NCBI RefSeq assembly: GCF_014637795.1
Contig: NZ_BMFD01000002.1
Location: 89,280 to 153,279 of the forward strand
Reading direction: 5' to 3'
Source: Belliella aquatica
GTDB lineage: Bacteria; Bacteroidota; Bacteroidia; Cytophagales; Cyclobacteriaceae
DNA: 64,000 bases
In this document: one piece after another, positions 46,970 to 55,390 of the stretch
Layout: each line of letters starts with the position of its first letter
How positions within the stretch are numbered: position 1 is the stretch's first letter
Position numbers and translations under genes: made by a program
Notes under the pieces: model-generated
The model's database searches: none
What the model saw: only the letters and a program-made list of their open reading frames with translations
What the model was told of the DNA's origin: nothing

Positions 46970-48055
46970 TTATGAACGATTCATAACCGGGATATTCAAC
47001 TGAACCTCTTTTCCAAAATTGATTTTGGACTGGGCGACAAATTGAGCTCGTATTTTCTGATAGGATGGCTTCCTTCCAGATTGTCTGTAGAAGCTTAATT
47101 CCAACAATAAACCATAAAGCTCTTTGGGTAATTTGAATTCTTCCTTAATATCAAGCATATTGGAGGCCTCTTTCCCTATAAAATAAGCAATCACAGTTTC
47201 CATATACTTCGTCAAATTCTTGTCAGGGATACTTTCTTTATAGTATTTGATCAAAGAATTAATTAGAATTTTTCCAGCATCAGTTTTTTTAAGTTGTCTT
47301 ACCTTAATGATTTTACTCAATTCAAATGACTCTTTTGATGTTTCTGACCAAAAGTCAATATTCAAACCCATATAATGCCCCACCACTTTCCAGTAATGAA
47401 GGACAGCCTCCAAAGTTTCTTTTCCCGGAAATCTGCCGATTTTCTCAAAACCACGCATCACCAGCAAGCTAAACGTGCTATTCGTCCCAATCAAATCCTC
47501 TTGGTTAATAGGAATACCCCATTCTGCTTTCCAATCTTTTGCATAATGCTGCACAAAATATCTACTGTAGGCATGAATCAACCTCACTTTCGCAATTGTC
47601 AACAAAGCTTGATTATCTGAAACAAATGTTCCAGGTCTGTACACATCTAATAAAAACAAAGCTGTCTCAGAAAGTCGCATGCCTACTTCGTCAGTAATTC
47701 TTTTGGATCGAATCAAAACTTGCGCACCGTCCCCAAAAGCATAACAATACGGCAAAGAATAAAACCCCAGCATGGCTAAATACAAATTCCCTTCAGCATT
47801 GAAAAAATCCTGTGAGGCCAAGACCTTTTTTTCATCGATGAAATCAGGGACTTCTTGATAAAAATCTAAGAAAGCTTTTAAGGATTCAGGAAAATGACTG
47901 TAAACATCCGCTTCGGGGAAACTTTTCCAAGAATTGATCTGAATAGCAAAATCAGGATTCTCGATCAAAGCAGGAATAACAGCATCCGCCAGAGGATCAC
48001 CTTGACTACGCAAGGCTTCCATTGATTCATTTTGATATAATTTTAATTTATCCAC
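46970..48055 (-). CDS. MpaB/latex-clearing-type oxygenase (DUF2236)
   Basis: 361 residues starting with GTG. The DUF2236 haem-oxygenase-like pattern: VRLIHAYSRYF (His/Arg), INQEDLIGTNSTFSLLVMRG and HYWKVVGHYMGL, plus PGTFVSDNQALL. Relatives are latex clearing protein and fungal MpaB, which cleave isoprenoid C=C bonds with haem iron. Whether this one acts on carotenoid or quinone side chains is open. The upstream region holds a partial repeat copy. Confidence 0.85.
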   Translation of the reverse strand: MDKLKLYQNESMEALRSQGDPLADAVIPALIENPDFAIQINSWKSFPEADVYSHFPESLKAFLDFYQEVPDFIDEKKVLASQDFFNAEGNLYLAMLGFYSLPYCYAFGDGAQVLIRSKRITDEVGMRLSETALFLLDVYRPGTFVSDNQALLTIAKVRLIHAYSRYFVQHYAKDWKAEWGIPINQEDLIGTNSTFSLLVMRGFEKIGRFPGKETLEAVLHYWKVVGHYMGLNIDFWSETSKESFELSKIIKVRQLKKTDAGKILINSLIKYYKESIPDKNLTKYMETVIAYFIGKEASNMLDIKEEFKLPKELYGLLLELSFYRQSGRKPSYQKIRAQFVAQSKINFGKEVQLNIPVMNRS

Positions 48056-48157
48056 CTACTTCTAACCTTCATTTTGTAATTTAGTTTCTAAATTAAATTC
48101 ATTATATATTTCAGCATTCTTACCCGTAGTCAATTCAATTATTCTCTCAAATTATTT

Positions 48158-48211
48158 CAATCAGCAGTTGACCAGCGGCGGTTGACAATTGACGATTGTC
48201 CGGCTAATTAC
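48158..48211 (+). repeat. Dispersed intergenic element, partial copy 4
   Basis: CAATCAG, TTGACAATTGACGATTGTCCGG and CTAATTAC align in order to the centre of copies 1 and 2 (CAATCA, TTGACAATTGAC, GATTATTCGCATAATTA), but the right end is lost. AGCGGCGG sits where the GC palindrome is in copy 1 and may be half of one. Confidence 0.5.
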
Positions 48212-48262
48212 TTTATTATTTACTTTAAGGTAATGTTACAGATAATCATTATATCCATTCCT

Positions 48263-49159
48263 ATGTTTAAAAAAACTTACACCCTCCTATTCTTAATTTT
48301 ATTCTTCAATTTACCGAGTTTCGCTCAAAATTCCACTGATATCATTGCAATTGATATAAGGAAATCAGGTGGTAAGATGGAGCTTATTTCTGGAACAGAA
48401 ACGAAAATTACGGATAGAAAAGGCTATGACAATCAGCCCAATTTTATCAATGACAAGCAATTGGCTTTTTCATCAGCTGATGAAAAAGGGAATTTTGATA
48501 TCATTATTTATAATTTCGAAACGGGTAAGTTTACCAACCTTACGAAAACACCCAATCAAAACGAGTATTCTCCAAGAATTACTGATTGTGGGCTTTATGT
48601 CTCCGCCGTCACCGTTGAAGAAGGTGGATTACAAAGACTATGGCTATATCCAACGAATTTTGGTGAACCAGAACTCCTTTATGATGATATTTTGCCGGTT
48701 GGCTACTATGATTGGTATGACAACAAAGCAGCGATGTTTGTCCTTGGACAGCCCAATTCTTTGGTTTACCCTTATAGCAAATCTGATGTTTTGACCATCA
48801 GTCAGAATATAGGGAGAAGCGTAGTCAAAAGACCCAAAAACAGCCTAATTAGCTATATAGACAAGAATTCTATCAATGATCAATCAGGTATAAAGTCTTA
48901 TTCTATAAAAGGATTTGACCTTGAGAAAAAGGAAAGTATTGACTTAGGTTCAACCAAAGGGCTTGTTGAGGATTTCATTTGGCTTGACAAAAATCATCTG
49001 CTGACTTCGGAAGGAAACAGTCTTTTTATCAGAAAATATAACGAGGATACTTGGCATAAAATTGGAGAAGTGAGTCTTTCAAATTACCAAAAAATAAGTC
49101 GTCTTGCTTATTCTCCAAAACTCAAGAAAATTGTTATTGTAATGGATCGTATGGATTGA
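48263..49159 (+). CDS. Secreted TolB-like/WD40 beta-propeller protein
   Basis: About 298 residues from ATG 48263, giving the signal FKKTYTLLFLILFFNLPSFAQ; earlier in-frame starts run through the repeat. Blades of TolB-type PD40 appear as NQPNFINDKQLAFSSADEKGNFDIIIYN and NEYSPRITDCGLYVSAV. Periplasmic, unknown ligand. Followed 84 bp later by the SMP-30 gene. Confidence 0.8.
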   Translation: MFKKTYTLLFLILFFNLPSFAQNSTDIIAIDIRKSGGKMELISGTETKITDRKGYDNQPNFINDKQLAFSSADEKGNFDIIIYNFETGKFTNLTKTPNQNEYSPRITDCGLYVSAVTVEEGGLQRLWLYPTNFGEPELLYDDILPVGYYDWYDNKAAMFVLGQPNSLVYPYSKSDVLTISQNIGRSVVKRPKNSLISYIDKNSINDQSGIKSYSIKGFDLEKKESIDLGSTKGLVEDFIWLDKNHLLTSEGNSLFIRKYNEDTWHKIGEVSLSNYQKISRLAYSPKLKKIVIVMDRMD

Positions 49160-49243
49160 TTTTTCAATAACAAAAAAAGTCCTGTACCTTACAAAACGAA
49201 TTTATAACTGAATAAACCTTAACACTCACAAAACTTAATCAGA

Positions 49244-50152
49244 ATGCGTAACCTATTTGTTATTACAATATTCTTCTTTTCCCTTGTAGGCAATACCCAA
49301 GCACAAATTGTTGACAAAAAGAATTTGATAGAAAAAAATGCTGAGTTGAAGAAAATTGAAGGTGGATTTTCCTTTACAGAAGGCCCTGCAGTTAGTCGAT
49401 TGGGTGATGTTTATTTCACAGATCAGCCAAACAATAGAATTATGAAATGGTCCTTTTTCACAGGAAAAACGGAAGTTTTCATGGAAAATGCCGGCCGATC
49501 TAATGGAATGTTTTTTGATAAAGAAGGAAACCTGATTGCATGCGCTGACATGGACAATCAGATTTGGTCAATTGATGAAGAAGGCAATAAAACTATTCTG
49601 ATTGAAAGCTACCAAGGCAAAAAATTAAATGGTCCGAACGATTTATTTATTACACCTACTGGAGAAATGTACATCACCGATCCACTATATGTTAGAGATT
49701 ATTGGACGAGAAGTCTGGAATCACAACAAAATGGAGAGCATTTATACTTTCTTTCCTCTAATAGATTGCAATTCATCAGAGTTGACGAAAAGCTCGAAAG
49801 GCCGAATGGCATCATAGGAACACCTGATGGAAAAACACTTTATGTAGCCGATGCAGGTGCGAAAAAAATCTTTAAATATGATATCATTGAGGATGGGTAT
49901 CTATCCAATAAAGAAGTTTATCTAGAAAGAGGTTCAGATGGAATGACCATAGATTTTAGAGGGAATTTATACCTTACTGGAGAAGATGGTGTAAAAGTTT
50001 ACAACAAAAAAGCTGAGGAAGTGGCCCATATTCCTGTTCCAGAAAAATGGACTTCTAATGTTACTTTTGCCGGGCCTGATAGAAAAACATTATTTATCAC
50101 TGCAACAGAGGGCGTTTATCAAATCAGAATGAAAGTGTACGGTACTCATTAG
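49244..50152 (+). CDS. SMP-30/gluconolactonase family secreted protein
   Basis: 302 residues with signal RNLFVITIFFFSLVGNTQAQ. Six-bladed propeller of the SMP-30 type: EGGFSFTEGPAVSRLGDVYFTD, LNGPNDLFITPTGEMYITDP, ERPNGIIGTPDGKTLYVAD and GSDGMTIDFRGNLYLTG, with the metal-binding Glu, Asn and Asp of that family. It may hydrolyse sugar lactones in the periplasm. Confidence 0.9.
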   Translation: MRNLFVITIFFFSLVGNTQAQIVDKKNLIEKNAELKKIEGGFSFTEGPAVSRLGDVYFTDQPNNRIMKWSFFTGKTEVFMENAGRSNGMFFDKEGNLIACADMDNQIWSIDEEGNKTILIESYQGKKLNGPNDLFITPTGEMYITDPLYVRDYWTRSLESQQNGEHLYFLSSNRLQFIRVDEKLERPNGIIGTPDGKTLYVADAGAKKIFKYDIIEDGYLSNKEVYLERGSDGMTIDFRGNLYLTGEDGVKVYNKKAEEVAHIPVPEKWTSNVTFAGPDRKTLFITATEGVYQIRMKVYGTH

Positions 50153-50184
50153 TAAGAGTGAATAGTTATCAGGAGATTTTTTTT

Positions 50185-50351
50185 ATGTATATCCGTTTTC
50201 ACACCAGTAGCCAAACAAAATGGTGTGTTTTAAAACAATTGATGCACTGATAACTAATCGACTAATAACCCATGTTCGCCTTGGCGTAAATAACGATTAT
50301 CCGCATGATCATTTGTAATAAATATACAAATTGGTGTCATTGCGGATAATC
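50185..50351 (+). repeat. Dispersed intergenic element, copy 3
   Basis: About 167 bp between the convergent SMP-30 and DsbA-like genes. It starts ATGTATATCCGTTTTCACACC, like reversed copy 2, and ends in the inverted-repeat block 50295-50351 (GATTATCCGCA / TGCGGATAATC). The internal 39 bases have the same length as copies 1 and 2. It carries a 25 bp insert at 50270-50294. Confidence 0.75.
50270..50294. mobile_element. Small GC-palindrome insertion in repeat copy 3 (putative)
   Basis: CCATGTTCGCCTTGGCGTAA plus ATAAC. ATAAC also precedes it (50265-50269), giving a 5 bp direct repeat. It agrees with the insert in copy 1 at 14 of 19 places (TGT-CGCC-GGCGTA) although the two host elements differ around it, and both inserts with their right repeat are 25 bp. 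Confidence 0.5.
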
Positions 50352-50357
50352 ATTTTT

Positions 50358-51068
50358 TTAGTCACAATTCCCATCCATATCACAGGCATTGCCTTGATCT
50401 CCATTTTCCATTTGGAGAATCGGGTTTTCCTTTACAAAATCAGCCCAAGCTTTATTCAAAGTGTCTTCAAAAACTTCAACGGGTTGAGCACCGGAAATGC
50501 CAAATTTTCTGTCTAACACAAAAAACGGAACTCCCCTCACTCCTATTTGTCGAGACTCAAGGATATCCTGTTCGACATTTTCTGCAAATTCGTTTGAATT
50601 CAAGCAAGTTTCAACACGCTCTTTTCCAAGTCCAACTTCTTCTGCCAAAGACACCAATGTTGCAAAATCATCGATGTTTTTTCCCTCCGTGAAATAGGCT
50701 TTCAATAACCTTTCTTTCATTTCATCACCTTTTCCTAAGGTTTTTGAAAGTTGTAACAAGCGATGTGCATTTTTGGCATTGGCGACTACGGTTTTGTCCA
50801 TGTTGTAGACCAAGCCTTCACCACCCGCCATTTCTGTCACTTGATTGGTGATTTGATGGGTTTGTTCTAAACTCCAGCCCTTAGTTTCTGCCAAATATTC
50901 AGCAGTTGATTTGCTAGTGTCAGTTTTCATATCTGGATTGAGCAAAAAGCTTTTCCAGACGATTTCAATATGGTTTTTATACTCAAAATTCTCTAAAGCA
51001 GATTCCAATCGTCTCTTGCCAATATAACAAAAAGGACACATGATATCCGACCAAATTTCTATTTTCAT
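50358..51068 (-). CDS. DsbA family oxidoreductase (FrnE-like)
   Basis: 236 residues of the cytosolic FrnE/2-hydroxychromene isomerase-like DsbA branch: WSDIMCPFCYIGKRRLE with the redox pair Cys11/Cys14, then GVRGVPFFVLDRKFGISGAQP carrying the cis-Pro. No signal peptide, so the substrate is intracellular. It ends in Cys-rich DMDGNCD. Convergent with the SMP-30 gene across repeat copy 3. Confidence 0.92.
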   Translation of the reverse strand: MKIEIWSDIMCPFCYIGKRRLESALENFEYKNHIEIVWKSFLLNPDMKTDTSKSTAEYLAETKGWSLEQTHQITNQVTEMAGGEGLVYNMDKTVVANAKNAHRLLQLSKTLGKGDEMKERLLKAYFTEGKNIDDFATLVSLAEEVGLGKERVETCLNSNEFAENVEQDILESRQIGVRGVPFFVLDRKFGISGAQPVEVFEDTLNKAWADFVKENPILQMENGDQGNACDMDGNCD

Positions 51069-51124
51069 GATTTTTAGGTTTTATTGTAATTACAATCAAA
51101 TTTCAACACCAAGAGTTCCGAAAT

Positions 51125-51280
51125 ATGAAAACAAAAGAGTGTCCTTCCTGTGCCATGGATGTAGATAAAACAGCTGTATATTGTCCAATCTGCAACTTTG
51201 AATTCCCCCGTCGAAATCCGATATATTCTTGGGTAGCAGTATTGCTAGCAATATTTTTGTTGATGCTTTTTATATTTTAG
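51125..51280 (+). CDS. 51-residue zinc-ribbon membrane protein
   Basis: A short ORF starting ATG 51125: MKTKECPSCAMDVDK has CxxC, then YCPICNFEFP a second CxxC, forming a zinc ribbon at residues 6-23, followed by a basic pair and one transmembrane helix WVAVLLAIFLLMLFIF at the C-terminus. The pattern (cytoplasmic zinc ribbon plus anchor) is common in small Bacteroidota proteins. Divergent from the DsbA-like gene, 56 bp away. Clean codons and four cysteines support it. Confidence 0.8.
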   Translation: MKTKECPSCAMDVDKTAVYCPICNFEFPRRNPIYSWVAVLLAIFLLMLFIF

Positions 51281-51400
51281 TGGCATGTCATCAGGAGTAT
51301 GACTTACTGTAGGAATAGAAAGTGAGGTTAATAAAAAAATTACAAAAGAGCGTCAGCCCTATGATCTTCTTGAAAAAATTAGAATCTTGTTAAGTCAACA

Positions 51401-51644
51401 AGGGCGCTAGCTTTGTAATCTTCGTGAAAAATAGAAGTGAGGTCAATCCCAGAAGGGTATAAACCTGAAATCTTAATCAATTATAAAAAGTTTGGCTAAA
51501 GCCAATAAACCTGAATCCATATTTTTGTGAATGGGCTAAAGCGCCATTCCAATTGATGTGACTAGCTCAATTATTTTTAGTGAATGACATAAAAAATGTC
51601 GAATGAACCACGGATAACCAAAAATCATTAAGTTTACTACTTTG
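51401..51644. repeat. Long intergenic repeat, unit 1
   Basis: 244 bp; 51695-51941 is its second copy. Shared blocks in order: GGGCGCTAGC, TAATCTTCGT, ATAGAA, AAACCTGAATCCATATTTTT, GCTAAAG, CCAATTGATG, ACTAGCTCAA, then AATCATTAAGTTTACTACTT. Short stems such as GGCTAAAGCC are present. A lone copy of the first hairpin block is seen at 51350-51385. Confidence 0.75.
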
Positions 51645-51694
51645 AAAATTGAGAATTTATGTTGAATGTAAGAGACTTTTATAGCTGAAAATAA

Positions 51695-51941
51695 AAGGGC
51701 GCTAGCCCTTTAATCTTCGTAAAAAATAGAATAAAACCATTCCCAAAGGGGCGTAGCCCTGAAATCTTGATCTATTTGGAAAAATTCGGCTAAAGCCCAT
51801 AAACCTTAATCCATATTTTTGTAAATCAGCTAAAGAACCATACCAATTGATGGGACTAGCTCAATAATATATGTAATGATCAGCATATAGAAATGTTGAA
51901 TAAACTCCTAGTGGCGAAGAATCATTAAGTTTACTACTTTG
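51695..51941. repeat. Long intergenic repeat, unit 2
   Basis: 247 bp, direct repeat of unit 1 with roughly three quarters of the bases alike by eye. It starts AAGGGCGCTAGCCCTTTAAT, where AAGGGC-GCTA-GCCCTT is a hairpin, and includes GGGGCGTAGCCCTGAAATCT. No transposase gene of any kind is near. Confidence 0.75.
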
Positions 51942-52030
51942 GATTTTAATACTCTAAAATTCCAATCCTATTACTCAAGAAAAGATTTTATAAAGTTTAT
52001 TCCCACGCTATCCGCACCCACATCTCCCCT

Positions 52031-52085
52031 GTAGCAAAGCCGTACCAAAGTAGTAGCAAAGTAACACCAAAGTAGTACCAAAGTA
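52031..52085. repeat. 11 bp tandem repeat, five units
   Basis: GTAGCAAAGCC, GTACCAAAGTA, GTAGCAAAGTA, ACACCAAAGTA, GTACCAAAGTA in direct succession. Such a minisatellite is not divisible into a codon repeat. Confidence 0.85.
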
Positions 52086-52511
52086 AGGCATAGTGCGACC
52101 TTTACCATCAAGTTGATTTTAAGTCTGTTTTTTACTTCACTTTTAAATATCTTTTCAGATACTAATTGAACAACTCATTTTTTTATTAATTCTGAAATAG
52201 ATTCTTTGAATTTTTAAATTATTGATATAATAATTTGCATATTGTTTCAATACTTGTAACCTTTGCTGCCACAAAGACCATGTACAGTAAAAAAGACATA
52301 GCAACATATTCTACAATTGCCCCGAATTTTTTTGGAGCAATGGCTTTGTTATTTTTATCTCCGCTTAGAGAATTTAGGAATAGCTTTAGGGCAACGCCCC
52401 TATCTTAATTTTTGGTGCCCTATGTGGGCGACCTCAATCAGCATTATTTCCTCAATTTATCATTTCTAAATTAACCTAAGAGTCACCACTCTGTCTATTT
52501 CAATAAACTCA

Positions 52512-53192
52512 ATGGACAATTACTCTTTTATAATCAAGCCAGCTACGGAAGCACATACTATTTATGCTTCCATGATCACGGATGAAATGGAGCAGTCAGC
52601 AAAAGCCAGAGGTACTGGGATTGCTAAAAGATCTCCGGAATACATCATGACCAAAATGATGGAAGGAAAAGCGGTGATCGCCACCACATCTGATGGCGAA
52701 TGGGCAGGATTCTGCTACATCGAAGCTTGGGGACATGGAAAATATGTGGCCAACTCAGGTCTTATCGTCGCTCCTCAGTTTAGAAAATTTGGACTTGCTC
52801 GAGAAATCAAAAAAGAGATTTTCAAACTGAGTAAAACCAAATATCCTGAATCTAAAATATTCGGCTTGACAACCGGCGCAGCAGTGATGAAGATCAACTC
52901 TGAGTTGGGCTATATTCCTGTTTCTTATTCCGATCTGACTGATGACGAACAGTTTTGGAAAGGCTGTCAAAGCTGTGTCAATTTTGAAATCTTACAAAGC
53001 AAAAACAGACAAAACTGCCTTTGCACAGCCATGCTGTATGAACCTAAGGCTCAAAAAAACCAACATGAAGACTTGGCACTTCGGGACGATTTCAAGAAAA
53101 ACATCAAGCTTTTTGAGCGTTGGACAAGATTGAAAAAATATGTCTTGCTGAATCTCAAAAAAACTAAGAATAAAACCTTCAACCTATTTTAA
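52512..53192 (+). CDS. argA: GNAT N-acyltransferase, first arginine pathway enzyme (ArgA-like)
   Basis: 226 residues with an N-terminal GNAT domain: VATTSDG..WAGFCYIEAW, then LIVAPQFRKFGLAREIKKEIF as the acyl-CoA loop. It lacks the kinase-like domain of E. coli ArgA. Position at the head of the arg operon makes it the likely N-acetylglutamate (or N-succinylglutamate) synthase, as in Bacteroides. The acyl donor cannot be read from sequence. No regulatory ACT domain is visible. Confidence 0.82.
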   Translation: MDNYSFIIKPATEAHTIYASMITDEMEQSAKARGTGIAKRSPEYIMTKMMEGKAVIATTSDGEWAGFCYIEAWGHGKYVANSGLIVAPQFRKFGLAREIKKEIFKLSKTKYPESKIFGLTTGAAVMKINSELGYIPVSYSDLTDDEQFWKGCQSCVNFEILQSKNRQNCLCTAMLYEPKAQKNQHEDLALRDDFKKNIKLFERWTRLKKYVLLNLKKTKNKTFNLF

Positions 53193-53225
53193 ACCACAAG
53201 CCAGAAGCTTACAAAAAATCTTAAA

Positions 53226-54425
53226 ATGAAAAAAGTAGTATTAGCATACAGCGGAGGATTAGACACCACTTTTTGTGCACTTCACCTGACCAAAGACCTT
53301 GGATATGAAGTCCACGCAGTACTGATCAATACAGGAGGTTTTTCAGATGAAGAACTATCAGAAACAGAAAAAAGAGCTGCTAGCCTTGGAATTTCATCCT
53401 TTACAATTCTTGATGTAACCAAAACTTATTACCAAGAAGTTATTAAATACCTTGTATTTGGCAATGTTTTGAAAAACCAAACTTATCCGCTTTCTGTATC
53501 TGCTGAAAGAATATTACAAGCCAAAACGCTTGCTGATTATGCTAAGAAAATAGGTGCCAAATGTGTCGCACATGGAAGTACAGGAGCAGGAAATGATCAG
53601 GTACGTTTTGACATGATTTTTCAAACCATCATTCCTGACATTGAAATCATCACTCCTATCCGTGACCTTCAGTTGAGCAGAGAAGCCGAAATCGACTATC
53701 TCAAAAAACATGGCATTTCAATGAATTTCGAAAAAGCCGCCTACAGTATCAATAAAGGAATTTGGGGAACTTCTGTTGGAGGAAAGGAAACCTTGACTTC
53801 CAGTCAAACACTACCTGACTCAGCTTGGCCTACTCAGGTTACTAAGGAGAAAGCTGAAGAAATTAGCCTAACCTTTGAAAAAGGTGAATTGATTGGTGTC
53901 AATGACACGCAATTTGATAATCCTGTTGATGCCATATTGAAAGTAAATGAATTAGCTGCTCCATTCGGAATTGGAAGAGATATTCATGTGGGAGATACGA
54001 TAATTGGAATCAAAGGTAGAGTTGGATTTGAGGCTGCTGCACCTTTGATTATCATCAAATCCCACCAATTACTTGAGAAACACACTTTAACCAAATGGCA
54101 GACTTTCTGGAAAAATCAGCTAGCTGAATTCTATGGCAATCACCTGCACGAAGGACATTATCTAGATCCTGTGATGCGGAACCTAGAAGCATTTCTGGCA
54201 GATACACAAACATTTGTCAATGGAAAGGTCAAAGTAATGCTGCATCCTTTCCGTTTCCAATTGATAGGAATAGAGTCTGAGCACGATTTGATGGCTTCCA
54301 AGTTTGGAAGTTATGGAGAGATGAACAAAGGGTATACCGCACAAGATGTCAAAGGATTTACCAAAATTCTCGGCAACCAAACTGCTATTTTCCATCAAGT
54401 AAACAAGCAGGATCATGAAAATTAA
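53226..54425 (+). CDS. argG: Argininosuccinate synthase
   Basis: 399 residues, PP-loop ATPase: VVLAYSGGLDTTFCALHL at the start, AHGSTGAGNDQVRFD, and SINKGIWGTSVGGKET. It joins citrulline and aspartate with ATP. Belongs to the type 2 family with Bacteroidota. Overlaps argC by 11 bases. Confidence 0.95.
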   Translation: MKKVVLAYSGGLDTTFCALHLTKDLGYEVHAVLINTGGFSDEELSETEKRAASLGISSFTILDVTKTYYQEVIKYLVFGNVLKNQTYPLSVSAERILQAKTLADYAKKIGAKCVAHGSTGAGNDQVRFDMIFQTIIPDIEIITPIRDLQLSREAEIDYLKKHGISMNFEKAAYSINKGIWGTSVGGKETLTSSQTLPDSAWPTQVTKEKAEEISLTFEKGELIGVNDTQFDNPVDAILKVNELAAPFGIGRDIHVGDTIIGIKGRVGFEAAAPLIIIKSHQLLEKHTLTKWQTFWKNQLAEFYGNHLHEGHYLDPVMRNLEAFLADTQTFVNGKVKVMLHPFRFQLIGIESEHDLMASKFGSYGEMNKGYTAQDVKGFTKILGNQTAIFHQVNKQDHEN

Positions 54426-55380
54426 TGTAGCCATTATCGGTGCAGCGGGCTATACTGGTGGAGAATTACTGAGACTTTTGGTCCATCATCCGATGGTCAA
54501 CTTGACTTATGTTCATAGCAATAGCCAAAAAGGGAAACGCGTTACCGAGGTACATTCGGATTTGATTGGTGATTCAGATTTGATATTCACAGATCAAGTT
54601 TCTACAGATGGAATTGATGCTGTATTTCTAGGTTTGCCACATGGCGAGACCAAAGGCTTCCTTGACACATACAAGTTCTCTGATGATACTGTCATCATTG
54701 ATTTGAGTACAGATTTTAGAGATGAAAGCAATGGTTTCCTTTACGGGCTTCCAGAAATTAACAGCGAGCAAATAAAATCAACCAAGAAAATAGCCAATCC
54801 AGGCTGCTTTGCTACCGCGATTCAACTAGGCCTTGCTCCTGCTGTGGTAAAAAATTGGATCAAAAATCCTGTTCATATCTCTGGAATCACAGGTAGTACG
54901 GGAGCTGGAAAAAAGTTAGCCGAAACCTCACATTTCAGCTATCGAAGCAGCAACATGTCTGTTTACAAGCTTTTCACCCATCAGCATCTTCAGGAAATCA
55001 AACAAACTTTCCTGCAAATTCAACCTGAATTCAATTCAGAGTTGCTCTTTGTTCCTTATAGAGGAAATTTCCCAAGAGGTATTTGGATTACTTCCTACTT
55101 TCCTTTTGATGGAGAACTTGAGGAAGCATATCAATTGTATGAAGCATTCTACAAAGATGCTTCATTTACCCATGTTTCGAGAAATGACATAGATTTGAAA
55201 CAAGTAGTGAATACCAACAAATGCATCATTCATATCAAGAAAGAGCAAGGGCAATTGGTGATTTATTCTGCTATAGACAACCTTCTCAAAGGTGCTTCTG
55301 GGCAAGCAGTTCAAAACTTTAATCTTGCTTTTGGATTGGAAGAAGATTTGGGTTTAAAATTGAAGAGTATCGCATTTTAA
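54415..55380 (+). CDS. argC: N-acyl-gamma-glutamyl-phosphate reductase
   Basis: 321 residues: NADP loop VAIIGAAGYTGGELLRLL at residues 5-22, catalytic Cys in ANPGCFATAIQL, and GITGSTGAGKKLAETSHFSYR. It reduces N-acylglutamyl phosphate to the semialdehyde. Ten bases before argD. Confidence 0.95.
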   Translation: MKINVAIIGAAGYTGGELLRLLVHHPMVNLTYVHSNSQKGKRVTEVHSDLIGDSDLIFTDQVSTDGIDAVFLGLPHGETKGFLDTYKFSDDTVIIDLSTDFRDESNGFLYGLPEINSEQIKSTKKIANPGCFATAIQLGLAPAVVKNWIKNPVHISGITGSTGAGKKLAETSHFSYRSSNMSVYKLFTHQHLQEIKQTFLQIQPEFNSELLFVPYRGNFPRGIWITSYFPFDGELEEAYQLYEAFYKDASFTHVSRNDIDLKQVVNTNKCIIHIKKEQGQLVIYSAIDNLLKGASGQAVQNFNLAFGLEEDLGLKLKSIAF

Positions 55381-55390
55381 GTTAAGAGAG

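Larger units (their letters stand above)
51281..52511. other. Gene-free region rich in repeats, upstream of the arginine operon
   Basis: 1.2 kb with no convincing gene. It holds two long repeats (51401-51644, 51695-51941) and an 11 bp tandem repeat (52031-52085). A 42-codon ORF at 52280-52408 has no recognisable features; its tail AGGGCAACGCCCCT is hairpin-like. GCCC-TATGT-GGGC near 52421 is another hairpin. No clear promoter, leader peptide or ArgR-type operator could be placed before 52512. Confidence 0.5.

Noticed and set aside
52280-52408. 42-codon ORF before the arginine operon
   Set aside because: No recognisable motif, ends in a hairpin-like GC stretch, and there is no support beyond the open frame. 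A leader peptide role was considered but it has few arginine codons in a row.
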